Shown here: one piece after another, positions 28,091 through 35,811 of the stretch
Layout: every line of letters begins with the position of its first letter
How positions within the stretch are numbered: position 1 is the stretch's first letter
Made by a program: the position numbers and the translations under genes
The notes under the pieces: model-generated
What the model was told of the DNA's origin: nothing
Databases searched by the model: none
The model's input: only the letters and a program-made list of their open reading frames with translations
Assembly (NCBI RefSeq): GCF_022549775.1
Contig: NZ_JAKZGP010000023.1
Span: forward strand, 1 to 64,000
Length of the DNA: 64,000 nt
Source of the DNA: Belliella filtrata
Lineage (GTDB): Bacteria; Bacteroidota; Bacteroidia; Cytophagales; Cyclobacteriaceae
Reading direction: 5' to 3'

Positions 28091-29149
28091 ATGAAATCAT
28101 TGCATAACAAAGTGGTTTGGCCAAGTTTGGTAGCCATTTTGGTGGTTTGGATGGGCTGTGATCAAGGATCTGAAAAGCCTATGGTCTCTATCTTTCAATT
28201 CGAGAAACCTGCACATTTCCCAGAACCAACTTACACCTTTCGAAACAATGAAGTCAATGAAAAGGGGTTCAACCTTGGCAAGATGCTATTCTTTGACCCG
28301 TCTTTATCCAGAGATGGGTCTATCGCTTGCTCCTCTTGTCATGTTCAAAGTCATGCATTTGCAGACACTTGGCTTCATCCATTCAGCTTCGGAGTAGAAG
28401 ATAGGCAGGGAGTGAGAAATGCTCCTCCACTCTTCAACTTAGCTTTCCATAAAGAGTTCTTCTGGGATGGAGGGGTCACACATTTGGACTTCGCTCCTAT
28501 TCTTGCCTTTGAGTCTGAGATAGAAATGGATATCAGCTTCGAAGATGTAGTAGGTAGAATCCAAAGAAATGATGCTTACAAGGCATTATTCAGGGAAGCC
28601 TTTGGCATAGAAGAAGTTACTGGCCCTTATGTATTGCATGCTCTGAGTCAGTTTATGCTTATGATGGTATCCGCAGATTCTAGGTATGATCAGTATATCT
28701 TGGGAGATCAGCAAGCCCTTTCGTCAGTAGAGCTCGAAGGCCTAGTACTCTTTCGGCAGCATTGCGAAAGCTGTCATAGAGAACCTCTTTTCACTGACCT
28801 GAGCTACAGAAATAATGGAGTACAAAGACAAATCAGCGATCTGGGAAGAGAGACTATCACTGAAGTCTCTGAGGATAGGGCAAAATTCAAAGTGCCATCC
28901 TTGAGAAACATTGAAGTGACTAGCCCATACATGCACAATGCAAGGTTTGAAGGCTTACTGCAAGTACTCAATCACTACACGCAAGGTGTACAAGATCAGG
29001 AGAACATAGATCCGCTTATTTTCAAAGATGGGAAGCCAATGATCCAGCTTTCAGAAGATGAAAAGACCAAAATCATTGCTTTTCTCAAGTCTTTGACAGA
29101 CAATAATTTCCTTTCAAATCCTATATTCTTCAATTCTAATGATAGATAA
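28091..29149 (+). CDS. MbnH/MauG-like di-haem cytochrome c peroxidase family protein
   Basis: 352 aa. Lipoprotein-like signal (VWMGC, Cys23) and two haem-c motifs: CSSCH at 80-84 and CESCH at 225-229. Family blocks are present: GKMLFFDPSLSRDGSIACSS, RNAPPLFNLAF and KVPSLRNIEVTSPYMHNARF. MbnH enzymes use high-valent haem to modify MbnP; bacterial cytochrome c peroxidases are the alternative. Pairing with an MbnP-like gene favours MbnH. Overlaps the next gene by 11 bases. Confidence 0.9.
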   Translation: MKSLHNKVVWPSLVAILVVWMGCDQGSEKPMVSIFQFEKPAHFPEPTYTFRNNEVNEKGFNLGKMLFFDPSLSRDGSIACSSCHVQSHAFADTWLHPFSFGVEDRQGVRNAPPLFNLAFHKEFFWDGGVTHLDFAPILAFESEIEMDISFEDVVGRIQRNDAYKALFREAFGIEEVTGPYVLHALSQFMLMMVSADSRYDQYILGDQQALSSVELEGLVLFRQHCESCHREPLFTDLSYRNNGVQRQISDLGRETITEVSEDRAKFKVPSLRNIEVTSPYMHNARFEGLLQVLNHYTQGVQDQENIDPLIFKDGKPMIQLSEDEKTKIIAFLKSLTDNNFLSNPIFFNSNDR

Positions 29150-30095
29150 AGCAAAATACATCCTCCTGGGCATCTTCTTATTGATTTCAAGTATCGAAAC
29201 ACATGCTTGTGAAGCTTGCGGCTGTGCTTTAGGTGGGTTCAATTTTGGGATTATTCCTCAAAACGAAGCACACTTCATAGGTATCAAATATTCACAAGCT
29301 CATTTCTACGCAGAGATGATGCATGCTGGACAGTTCGAATACTCTAATGATCGATACCAAAGATTAGATATCATGGGAAGAATAGCAATCAGAGAGCGAC
29401 TTCAGCTCAATATTGTGCTTCCATACTTGTATAATGATATGGTAGGAAGTCATGAAGATGAAACCTTGAGAGGTCTTGGCGACCCTATTATAATGCTGAA
29501 TTATAAGGTATTAGATCAAAAAGGAAACCCTATGGAGTCTTGGCTTCACAACTTATGGGTTGGCGGTGGTATCAAAGCACCTTTGGCAGATTTTGAATTC
29601 TCTCAAACAACCCAGTTGATCAACCCAAACTTTCAGCTAGGTAGTGGGTCTTGGGATTTCATCACTATGGGGAATTACACCACGATGAAAAACCGCTGGG
29701 GACTCAACATAGAAGGAGTGTACAAGATCAATACAGCCAATGCTATTGATTACCGATTTGGTAATCAATACAATGTCCAAGGCAGTATCTTCTATAAACC
29801 AAAAGCTGAAAAAGTGCTTCCTATTCCAATGCTTGGGATATACCATGAATCAGCTGGTACACACACCTTTGAAGGATTCTATCAAGTCAACAGTGGCGGA
29901 TCAGCGACCTTTGCCCAAGCAGGAGTACAGGTTCAGTTTAGCAAGATGATGCTTCATGCCAACTACCTACTTCCCATAAGTCAAAGCTTCAACAGTGATG
30001 ATCATGTTCACATAGAGTCCAAAGGGCGATTTTCTGTGACCATGATTGCATTTATAGGGAAATCAAACAAAAAGAATGTCTTCAACTTTGATTAA
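29139..30095 (+). CDS. Outer-membrane barrel-like protein with N-terminal CxxCGC motif
   Basis: 318 aa. Signal peptide, then mature protein beginning CEACGCALGGFNFG. The remainder is alternating beta-strand sequence of an outer-membrane barrel (for example RLDIMGRIAIRERLQLNIVLPYLYND; ends FSVTMIAFIGK). Similar proteins follow MbnP/MbnH genes and are usually labelled 'transporter' without evidence. The Cys cluster at the mature N-terminus could bind metal. The start overlaps the MbnH-like gene by 11 bases, so it belongs to the same operon. Confidence 0.78.
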   Translation: MIDKAKYILLGIFLLISSIETHACEACGCALGGFNFGIIPQNEAHFIGIKYSQAHFYAEMMHAGQFEYSNDRYQRLDIMGRIAIRERLQLNIVLPYLYNDMVGSHEDETLRGLGDPIIMLNYKVLDQKGNPMESWLHNLWVGGGIKAPLADFEFSQTTQLINPNFQLGSGSWDFITMGNYTTMKNRWGLNIEGVYKINTANAIDYRFGNQYNVQGSIFYKPKAEKVLPIPMLGIYHESAGTHTFEGFYQVNSGGSATFAQAGVQVQFSKMMLHANYLLPISQSFNSDDHVHIESKGRFSVTMIAFIGKSNKKNVFNFD

Positions 30096-30173
30096 AATAA
30101 CATCCTCGAGGTATTAAATCATTATTAATCAGATTTTTGAAAAAAATTAATTCAAACTCTATATCAATTAAAA

Positions 30174-30206
30174 TCCCACTACTCTCAAATAGAGAGGGTA
30201 GTGGGA
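30174..30206. terminator. Strong hairpin between convergent operons
   Basis: TCCCACTAC-TCTC (30174-30186) pairs with GAGAGG-GTAGTGGGA (30192-30206) with a 2-nt bulge. It lies in the 290-bp gap between the plus-strand barrel gene and the minus-strand feo genes. T residues are present on the minus-strand side (ATTTTAATT). The rest of the gap, 30207-30385, is AT-rich with nothing recognised. Confidence 0.5.
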
Positions 30207-30385
30207 TATGCCATACTTATCGACAGATTATTTGCTAAATGTATATTAAAACAAATTAAACACCTCCAAATCAAAATCTTTGCTTCCAAATTGGCGAAGT
30301 GATTTACATGATATCAAAATTCTACTTTGCCACTTCATCTAGCTACTGATAAAATCATCAATACCCATAACTCAAAAGAAACTCA

Positions 30386-30505
30386 TCACCCGCAACCATC
30401 ACAGCCACATCCGTTTTTATTCTTCTTTTTTTTGAGAAATGTCGCATAACCCACATAGCCTATCACGGAAACAAACAATCCAAAGACAATCAATTCTTGC
30501 CACAT
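30386..30505 (-). CDS. FeoB-associated Cys-rich membrane protein (39 aa)
   Basis: Start chosen at the ATG 30505, two bases after the feoB stop; the longer in-frame version would lie inside feoB. MWQELIVFGLFVSVIGYVGY is one membrane helix, followed by a Lys-rich stretch and a GCGCDGCG tail with three Cys. This fits the small FeoB-associated Cys-rich family found at the end of feo operons, thought to help FeoB. Its role is not well proven. Confidence 0.85.
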   Translation of the reverse strand: MWQELIVFGLFVSVIGYVGYATFLKKKKNKNGCGCDGCG

Positions 30506-30507
30506 AA

Positions 30508-32634
30508 CTATACCAAAGTCTGATAAGTGATCAATGCTGCCAAATAGGCAATTGCCGTCATGGCGACGGTCTGAATCACGGGCCATTTCCAACTTTTGGT
30601 CTCCCGCTTCACTACTGCCAAAGTACTCATACACTGCATGGCAAATGCATAGAAAACCATCAATGATAGTCCAGTAGCCAAATTGAAAACTTTTTCACCC
30701 GAATCAGGTCTAGTCTCACTTGCCAATTTTTCTCTAATCGTCAGCTCATTTTCAACATCACCTCCTATACTATATATCGTAGCGATCGTACCCACGAAAA
30801 CCTCTCGTGCTGCAAATGATGTGATTAATGCGATCCCAATTTTCCAATCATACCCCAAGGGTGCTATGACCGGCTCGATTGCCTTTCCCATAATCCCCAT
30901 GTAAGAAGCCTCCAATCTCTTGGATGCAAATAGCTCTGCAATTTCCTCTTGCTCTTCTTCTGACTGTGCTGTTGTCATCAATGCTTCTTCTTCATCGTCC
31001 AATGGATCCATCCTACTCGAAGGCCCATAGCTTGACAGCACCCACAAGACGATTGAGATCATTAAGATTACTTTACCAGCTTCTAGTACAAAAACTTTTG
31101 ATTTAGAAAACATTGTCAATCCAACCGCTTTCCACCTTGGCCACCTGTATATGGGCATCTCTGCAAGTAGAAAACTAGCCTGATTTTGTTTGAAGAGCAA
31201 GTTCAGTACAAATGCCCCTGCCAATGTGGCAAAAGTACCAAGTAGGTACATTCCCAACAGTGCTAAGGCTTGTGCATTGATTCCAAAAATAGCTTGATCA
31301 GGTATAACAATACCTATTATAATTATGTAAATCGGCAATCTGGCAGAACAACTCATCCAAGGTGCTACCAGAATTGTAATCAGTCTTTCCTTATTATTAC
31401 TTATCGTTCGTGAAGCCATCACCGCTGGAATGGCACATGCTAGTCCAGAGATCAAAGGAACTACACTTTTGCCATGCAAGCCCAAAGGTTTCATAAACCT
31501 GTCCATCAAGAATACAACTCTTGACAAATAACCCGTATCTTCCAAAAAGGCCAAAAAGCCAAATAACAAAGCTATCTGCGGTATAAAAATCACAATACCA
31601 CCTATACCTGGAACTAAACCTTCGGCCAAGAAATCTGTAAAAACTCCCTCTGGGAGTGATGAAGATATCCATCCAGAAGCTAGTGCAAATCCCTCGTCTA
31701 TCCAATCCATGGGCATCTCCGCCCAAGCAAATATGGCTTGGAAAATCAATAATAAGATAGCTAGAAAGAAGACATAACCGAATATAGGATGAAGTAAAAA
31801 GCCATCCAACTTCCTTGAAAAAGAATTGGTCTTTTCTTTTTGCTTCACTATGGTCTTATTCACAAGCTTTTGAATCTTAGCAATTCTCAAATTAGCTTCC
31901 TCCAATTGTGCTTTAGATGTATCTAGACCACTTGCTTTACAGAGCGATCGCAGCCATTCCTTGTCTTCGGTAATCAACCCCCTATCTTGTTCAAAAAACA
32001 CCAACATTTGAAATGCTTGGTAATCAGAAACAAGATCAAACTTAGCTCTGACCTTATCCAACACCTCAACAGACACAACCTCTTGCACTTCTATAAATGG
32101 GCTTGTGATTGCAAACCTTTCATCCTTCATCAAAGTCTTTACAGCCTCAAGTCCTTCGACTTTTCGTGCATCAGTAAGTGCCAGAGGTACACCAAGACTT
32201 TTGTACAATTCATGTGTCTTGATTACCAATCCTTGCTTCTCAGCCAAATCCTTCATATTTAAAACAAAGGCTACTGGAAGTCCAAAATCCATAATTTGTG
32301 TTCCAAGAAGTAGGCTCCTTTCCAAATTGCATGCATCAAGCACTACAATCACAGCATCAACTGATTTTTGCTTCCCCGTAAGTATTTTATAAGCAATCAA
32401 TTCATCTTCAGACTTGGGATAAAGACTGTAAGTCCCTGGCAAATCCACCAACTCGTACTTTCTTTGAGAATCCTTCAAAAAGCCTGTTGCCTTGTCTACC
32501 GTAAGCCCTGGATAATTGCCGATTTTTTGATTTAAACCAGTCAACTGATTAAAAATACTCGACTTACCAACATTTGGATTCCCTATTAAGGCAATGCTAA
32601 ATATATCCTTCTTACTTTTTATTGTATCGTTCAT
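30508..32634 (-). CDS. feoB: Ferrous iron transporter FeoB
   Basis: 708 aa. The N-terminal GTPase shows G1 GNPNVGKS (18-25), G3 DLPG (64-67) and G4 NMKD (126-129). A helical spacer follows, then the membrane core with the two Gate repeats (e.g. GLACAIPAVMASRTI and GLSLMVFYAFAMQCMSTLA). It imports Fe(II) across the inner membrane. feoA lies 54 bases upstream and the Cys-rich partner 2 bases downstream. An acidic loop near residues 548-572 (DPLDDEEE, SEEEQEE) is notable. Confidence 0.97.
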   Translation of the reverse strand: MNDTIKSKKDIFSIALIGNPNVGKSSIFNQLTGLNQKIGNYPGLTVDKATGFLKDSQRKYELVDLPGTYSLYPKSEDELIAYKILTGKQKSVDAVIVVLDACNLERSLLLGTQIMDFGLPVAFVLNMKDLAEKQGLVIKTHELYKSLGVPLALTDARKVEGLEAVKTLMKDERFAITSPFIEVQEVVSVEVLDKVRAKFDLVSDYQAFQMLVFFEQDRGLITEDKEWLRSLCKASGLDTSKAQLEEANLRIAKIQKLVNKTIVKQKEKTNSFSRKLDGFLLHPIFGYVFFLAILLLIFQAIFAWAEMPMDWIDEGFALASGWISSSLPEGVFTDFLAEGLVPGIGGIVIFIPQIALLFGFLAFLEDTGYLSRVVFLMDRFMKPLGLHGKSVVPLISGLACAIPAVMASRTISNNKERLITILVAPWMSCSARLPIYIIIIGIVIPDQAIFGINAQALALLGMYLLGTFATLAGAFVLNLLFKQNQASFLLAEMPIYRWPRWKAVGLTMFSKSKVFVLEAGKVILMISIVLWVLSSYGPSSRMDPLDDEEEALMTTAQSEEEQEEIAELFASKRLEASYMGIMGKAIEPVIAPLGYDWKIGIALITSFAAREVFVGTIATIYSIGGDVENELTIREKLASETRPDSGEKVFNLATGLSLMVFYAFAMQCMSTLAVVKRETKSWKWPVIQTVAMTAIAYLAALITYQTLV

Positions 32635-32688
32635 GTCTTTTGCCTTTCAGCGTTTTGGGGAGACTTTTTAGGTTGTGGTATCAGGAAA

Positions 32689-32946
32689 TCAAAAATCGAT
32701 TTCTGATTTGAAATCACATGCAATTTCCTCCACTTTCACCAAAAACGCTTCGGAAGGCCTCATGCAAACCATATTTCCTTCAATCTCAAATGCTATTGCT
32801 CCTCCAAAAGGTGCCTTGTGGCAACGGACAATCGTCTTTCCAATTCCAAGCCCCATTTCCATCATATTGATCTGAATATTTGAATCATCCAATTTGATAA
32901 TCTTATGCGCTATATCTGCGGGCATGTTTGATGCGCTTAAACTCAT
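32689..32946 (-). CDS. feoA: FeoA-domain protein
   Basis: 85 aa, SH3-like FeoA fold: LMEMGLG-type segment (INMMEMGLGIGKTIVRC), the GGAIAFEIEGNMVCMRPSEA core and a short C-terminus. A small cytoplasmic partner of FeoB. A second Met at codon 8 is an alternative start. First gene of the minus-strand feo set; no Fur box was identified upstream. Confidence 0.92.
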   Translation of the reverse strand: MSLSASNMPADIAHKIIKLDDSNIQINMMEMGLGIGKTIVRCHKAPFGGAIAFEIEGNMVCMRPSEAFLVKVEEIACDFKSEIDF

Positions 32947-33080
32947 ATACCTGTCCTTTTTATCGAAACATTATTCTGAAACACAAAAATGATAAGTTAT
33001 TCGGTATATAGCAATTTTATTTAGATCAATTTAAAATAAAAGCCTAAAGGAAGCTAAAAAATCTTGAAATCAAGAAAGAT

Positions 33081-33159
33081 GTCACGAAGACACTAAAAGT
33101 AAGATGCAAGACACCCCTCCTTCTTGTTAATACTAAAGATTAAAGATTGAACATACTTG
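33081..33159 (+). repeat. Intergenic repeat, left copy
   Basis: Begins GTCACGAAGACACTAAAAG, continues TAAGATGCAAGAC and ends TTGAACATACTTGG just left of the IS target site. It aligns with 34566-34660 on the other side of the insertion. The two copies are diverged and differ by small indels. Confidence 0.7.
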
Positions 33160-33168
33160 GTACTTAAT
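33160..33168 (+). repeat. 9-bp target-site duplication, left
   Basis: GTACTTAAT directly before the left inverted repeat of the IS element; the same nine bases follow the right end at 34502-34510. Confidence 0.85.
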
Positions 33169-33189
33169 CAATAGCGTCCTAAATAAAAT

Positions 33190-33256
33190 ATGAGAGGTCT
33201 GAATTTTTGCCCAAAATGTGTATTTTGGGTTTGCACCAAAAACAAAGACCTCTCAT
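33190..33256 (+). promoter_or_regulatory. Inverted repeat that occludes the transposase start codon
   Basis: ATGAGAGGTCT (33190-33200) is the exact reverse complement of AGACCTCTCAT (33246-33256), which covers the first two bases of the transposase ATG at 33255. Within the loop CCCAAAAT/ATTTTGGG (33210-33217/33222-33229) forms a second perfect stem. Transcripts entering from outside the element would fold over the start site. Confidence 0.7.
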
Positions 33257-34436
33257 GTGTAATATTACATTGTTTTCTCAGATTATAAAAAAGATTGACC
33301 GTTCAATTTTCAAAAAACTGGTTAAAGATAAGCAGACAGATAAGGGTTGTAAAGGTTTTGATAGCTGGACACATCTAGTATCAATGCTTTTCTGTCATTT
33401 TGCAAAAAGCACATCGGTAAGAGATATATCCAATGGTCTTCGTTCAGCTACGGGGAACCTAAACCATCTTGGGATTTCAAAGGCTCCTTCCAAGTCAAGT
33501 ATCAGCTATCAGAACAATCGGAGAGATGCTGATCTTTTTAAAGACCTATATTATTCTCTTATAGGAAGTTTAGGACAGCAGGCATCACTCAGGCGTGTCA
33601 AACTTAAAATCAAGGTTCCAGTATATCTTTTGGATGCAACGGTCATAAGCCTATGCCTTTCTGTCTTTGACTGGGCCACTTTCCGCACTAAAAAGGGCGC
33701 TGTCAAAATGCATACCCTGTTAGATTATGATGGGAAACTCCCTGTTTATGTGAATATTACAGAAGGAAGCGTAGCGGATAATAAAGGTGCTTACAATATA
33801 CCTTTGGAAAAAGGTTCGGTTATCGTCGCAGACAGATACTACAATGACTTTCCGATGCTAAACGTTTGGGACAGCAAAGGGGTATTCTTTGTCATAAGGC
33901 ATAAGGACAACTTGGCTTACACCGTGATCAGCGAACGGGAACTGCCGGAAAAAATGGCACAGCATGTTCTAATTGACCAAGAAATAGAACTGACAAACCC
34001 ACAATCCAAGACCAAGTACCCTAAAAAACTCAGAAGAGTGGCAGTCTGGGACGAGAAAAACAAACAGACCATAGAAATCATTACCAACAACTTCAATTGG
34101 GCAGCACAGACAATCGGAGACCTTTATAAATCAAGGTGGGAAATTGAAGTATTTTTCAGAGATATTAAGCAGCTACTCCACATTAAGACATTCATTGGTA
34201 CTTCAAAAAACGCAGTAATGATACAGATATGGACTGCCTTGATTACAATTTTATTGTTAAAAGCAATGAAAGCAACTGCAAAATACGGATGGCATCTATC
34301 AAACCTGGTAGCATTTATCAGACTGAATATTTTCGTCAAAATTGAATTACAAAATTGGCTGGACAGACCTTTTGAAGATCATGACAAACCCCCAAAATAT
34401 AACCCACAGGGGATTCTTTTTCCAGATTATAAATAA
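33255..34436 (+). CDS. IS4-family DDE transposase
   Basis: 393 aa from the ATG at 33255; an upstream extension of 16 codons lies inside the leader hairpins and is unlikely. An N-terminal DUF4372-type domain (DSWTHLVSMLFCHFAKSTSVRDI) is followed by the catalytic core: Asp in VYLLDATVISLCL, Asp in VIVADRYYNDF, and Glu in the Y-(2)-R-(3)-E-(6)-K signature YKSRWEIEVFFRDIK. All three catalytic acids are present, so the enzyme is likely functional. Confidence 0.95.
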   Translation: MCNITLFSQIIKKIDRSIFKKLVKDKQTDKGCKGFDSWTHLVSMLFCHFAKSTSVRDISNGLRSATGNLNHLGISKAPSKSSISYQNNRRDADLFKDLYYSLIGSLGQQASLRRVKLKIKVPVYLLDATVISLCLSVFDWATFRTKKGAVKMHTLLDYDGKLPVYVNITEGSVADNKGAYNIPLEKGSVIVADRYYNDFPMLNVWDSKGVFFVIRHKDNLAYTVISERELPEKMAQHVLIDQEIELTNPQSKTKYPKKLRRVAVWDEKNKQTIEIITNNFNWAAQTIGDLYKSRWEIEVFFRDIKQLLHIKTFIGTSKNAVMIQIWTALITILLLKAMKATAKYGWHLSNLVAFIRLNIFVKIELQNWLDRPFEDHDKPPKYNPQGILFPDYK

Positions 34437-34501
34437 ATCACTTCACAATTGCCTCTAACCTAAAATTCTTAAAGAAGAAAAAATTATTTAGGACAGCATT
34501 G

Positions 34502-34510
34502 GTACTTAAT
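34502..34510 (+). repeat. 9-bp target-site duplication, right
   Basis: GTACTTAAT immediately after the right inverted repeat, matching 33160-33168. Confidence 0.85.
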
Positions 34511-34565
34511 ATATTGTTCTTTCTCAATACTTTGAACTACACTAGGTATTTCTGATATTTTGTTT

Positions 34566-34660
34566 GCCACGAAGGCACTAAAGTAAGATGCAAGACTCAA
34601 GATACAAGAAAGAAATCCACTTCTTGTCTATACCTAAAATTATAGTTGAACATACTTGTT
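34566..34660 (+). repeat. Intergenic repeat, right copy
   Basis: Begins GCCACGAAGGCACTAAAG, contains TAAGATGCAAGAC and ends TTGAACATACTTGTT. Homologous to 33081-33159. Because the two lie on opposite sides of the IS with other unique DNA between, they are a tandem or dispersed repeat older than the insertion, not a part of it. Confidence 0.7.
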
Positions 34661-34704
34661 ATATGGCACAACTTTCTTGGCACATTATACATTCACTCGT
34701 CTAA

Positions 34705-35097
34705 TCAAAATCCTTTCCTTATCTGATCAGCGATCTCTTTGAGTTCTTCTGAACTTAGTTTCAGTTTGGGACGAGTAAAATTGATATCATCCATAGTTCT
34801 TAGAGGTACCAAGTGAACATGTACATGAGGTACTTCAAGTCCTATGACTGCGACACCTACACGGGTGCATTTGATGGTTTTGTCTATAGCATTGGCTACT
34901 TTTTTTGCAAAAACATGTAATCCTGCCAAGACATTGTCTTCTAAGTTAAAAATATAATCTACCTCCTGCTTCGGTACTACAAGGACATGGCCTTTGACCA
35001 AAGGCATGATATCTAAAAAAGCGATATATTGATCATCTTCTGCGATGATCTCTGCGGGTATTTCCCTGTTGATGATTTTTGTGAATATTGATGCCAT
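34705..35097 (-). CDS. HIT-family nucleotide-binding protein
   Basis: 130 aa histidine-triad protein with the active-site HVHVHLVPL (residues about 100-108) and the upstream block DIMPLVKGHVLVVPK. These hydrolyse nucleoside phosphoramidates or related dinucleotides. It begins 5 bases after the T-tract of the greA terminator, so expression must come from read-through or from a promoter inside the terminator region. greA-HIT adjacency is usual in related bacteria (from memory of the group). Confidence 0.95.
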   Translation of the reverse strand: MASIFTKIINREIPAEIIAEDDQYIAFLDIMPLVKGHVLVVPKQEVDYIFNLEDNVLAGLHVFAKKVANAIDKTIKCTRVGVAVIGLEVPHVHVHLVPLRTMDDINFTRPKLKLSSEELKEIADQIRKGF

Positions 35098-35100
35098 AGT

Positions 35101-35136
35101 TCAAAAATAAAAAATCCCGAAGGTAAACCATCGGGA
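35101..35136 (-). terminator. Intrinsic terminator after greA
   Basis: TCCCGA/TCGGGA stem (35115-35120/35131-35136), extendable across one mismatch by GG/CC, followed on the minus strand by TTTTTTATTTTT. It lies between greA and the HIT gene and ends five bases before the HIT ATG. Confidence 0.8.
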
Positions 35137-35147
35137 AAGTAAAATTA

Positions 35148-35621
35148 TTAATAAGTGATTTCCAATACTTCAAATTCCAACACACCTGCAGGCGCATTGA
35201 TCTGTGCAATCTCACCCACCGATTTTCCATTCAATCCTTTTCCAAAAGGAGAAGCTAGGGATATTTTACCAGCTTTAAGATCTGCTTCTTCTTCAGATAC
35301 AAGTGTGTAGGTCACGGTCATGCCATTTTTGACATTTTTGATCTTCACGGTAGACAGGATACCTACTTTGGATGCATCCATCATGGCACTATCCATTACC
35401 CTAGCATTTCCAACTACAGCTTCAAGTTTTGCTATTTTCAATTCCAAAAGGCCTTGTGCATCTTTTGCTGCATCATACTCTGCATTTTCACTCAAGTCAC
35501 CTTTGTCTCTTGCTTCAGCAATTTGCTTGGCAATATCTTGACGACCTCTGGTCTTAAGGTCTTGAAGTTCATCCTTCAATTTTTTTAGTCCTTCTTCTGT
35601 ATAATATTGTACTTTTCCCAT
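35148..35621 (-). CDS. greA: Transcription elongation factor GreA
   Basis: 157 aa, full length. An N-terminal antiparallel coiled coil carries the acidic tip (GDLSENAEYDAAKDAQG), and the C-terminal FKBP-like domain includes SLASPFGKGLNGKSVGE. It binds the RNA polymerase secondary channel and stimulates cleavage of backtracked RNA. Confidence 0.97.
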   Translation of the reverse strand: MGKVQYYTEEGLKKLKDELQDLKTRGRQDIAKQIAEARDKGDLSENAEYDAAKDAQGLLELKIAKLEAVVGNARVMDSAMMDASKVGILSTVKIKNVKNGMTVTYTLVSEEEADLKAGKISLASPFGKGLNGKSVGEIAQINAPAGVLEFEVLEITY

Positions 35622-35649
35622 GCTTTTTATTTTTTATCTATGGCTATGA

Positions 35650-35683
35650 AAAACAAAAGAACGGTCTCAAAACTGAAACCGTT
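35650..35683 (-). terminator. Likely terminator after the hydroxyacid dehydrogenase gene
   Basis: AACGGT/ACCGTT (35660-35665/35678-35683) with a 12-nt interior; on the minus strand the stem is followed by CTTTTGTTTTT. It lies about 130 bases downstream of the gene at 35812-36759 and upstream of greA. Confidence 0.55.
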
Positions 35684-35811
35684 TCTCTTATGCTATTGCG
35701 ATATGTTGGATGCAAAGATATAAAGATTGAAGTGAGAATGCAATTTTATTCAACAAATCATACTTTCGCTTTACGCTTTGCACCTGTTCGTGTGTGCTCT
35801 TAACTGAAACC

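Larger units (their letters stand above)
33169..34501 (+). mobile_element. Complete IS4-family insertion sequence (1333 bp)
   Basis: Ends are imperfect inverted repeats: left CAATAGCGTCCTAAATAAAA and, reading inward from the right, CAATGCTGTCCTAAATAATT. A 9-bp direct repeat flanks it, as expected for this family (9-12 bp). The single transposase gene is uninterrupted. Intact ends, gene and target duplication suggest a fairly recent, potentially active insertion. Confidence 0.88.

Noticed and set aside
30386-30634. 82-residue version of the FeoB-associated protein
   Set aside because: The first 43 residues would be encoded inside feoB in another frame; the ATG at 30505, two bases past the feoB stop, gives the usual short protein.
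33157-33168. 12-bp direct repeat TTGGTACTTAAT as target duplication
   Set aside because: On the right side the first TTG belongs to the IS end (…ATTG); the true duplication that fits both inverted-repeat ends is the 9-bp GTACTTAAT.
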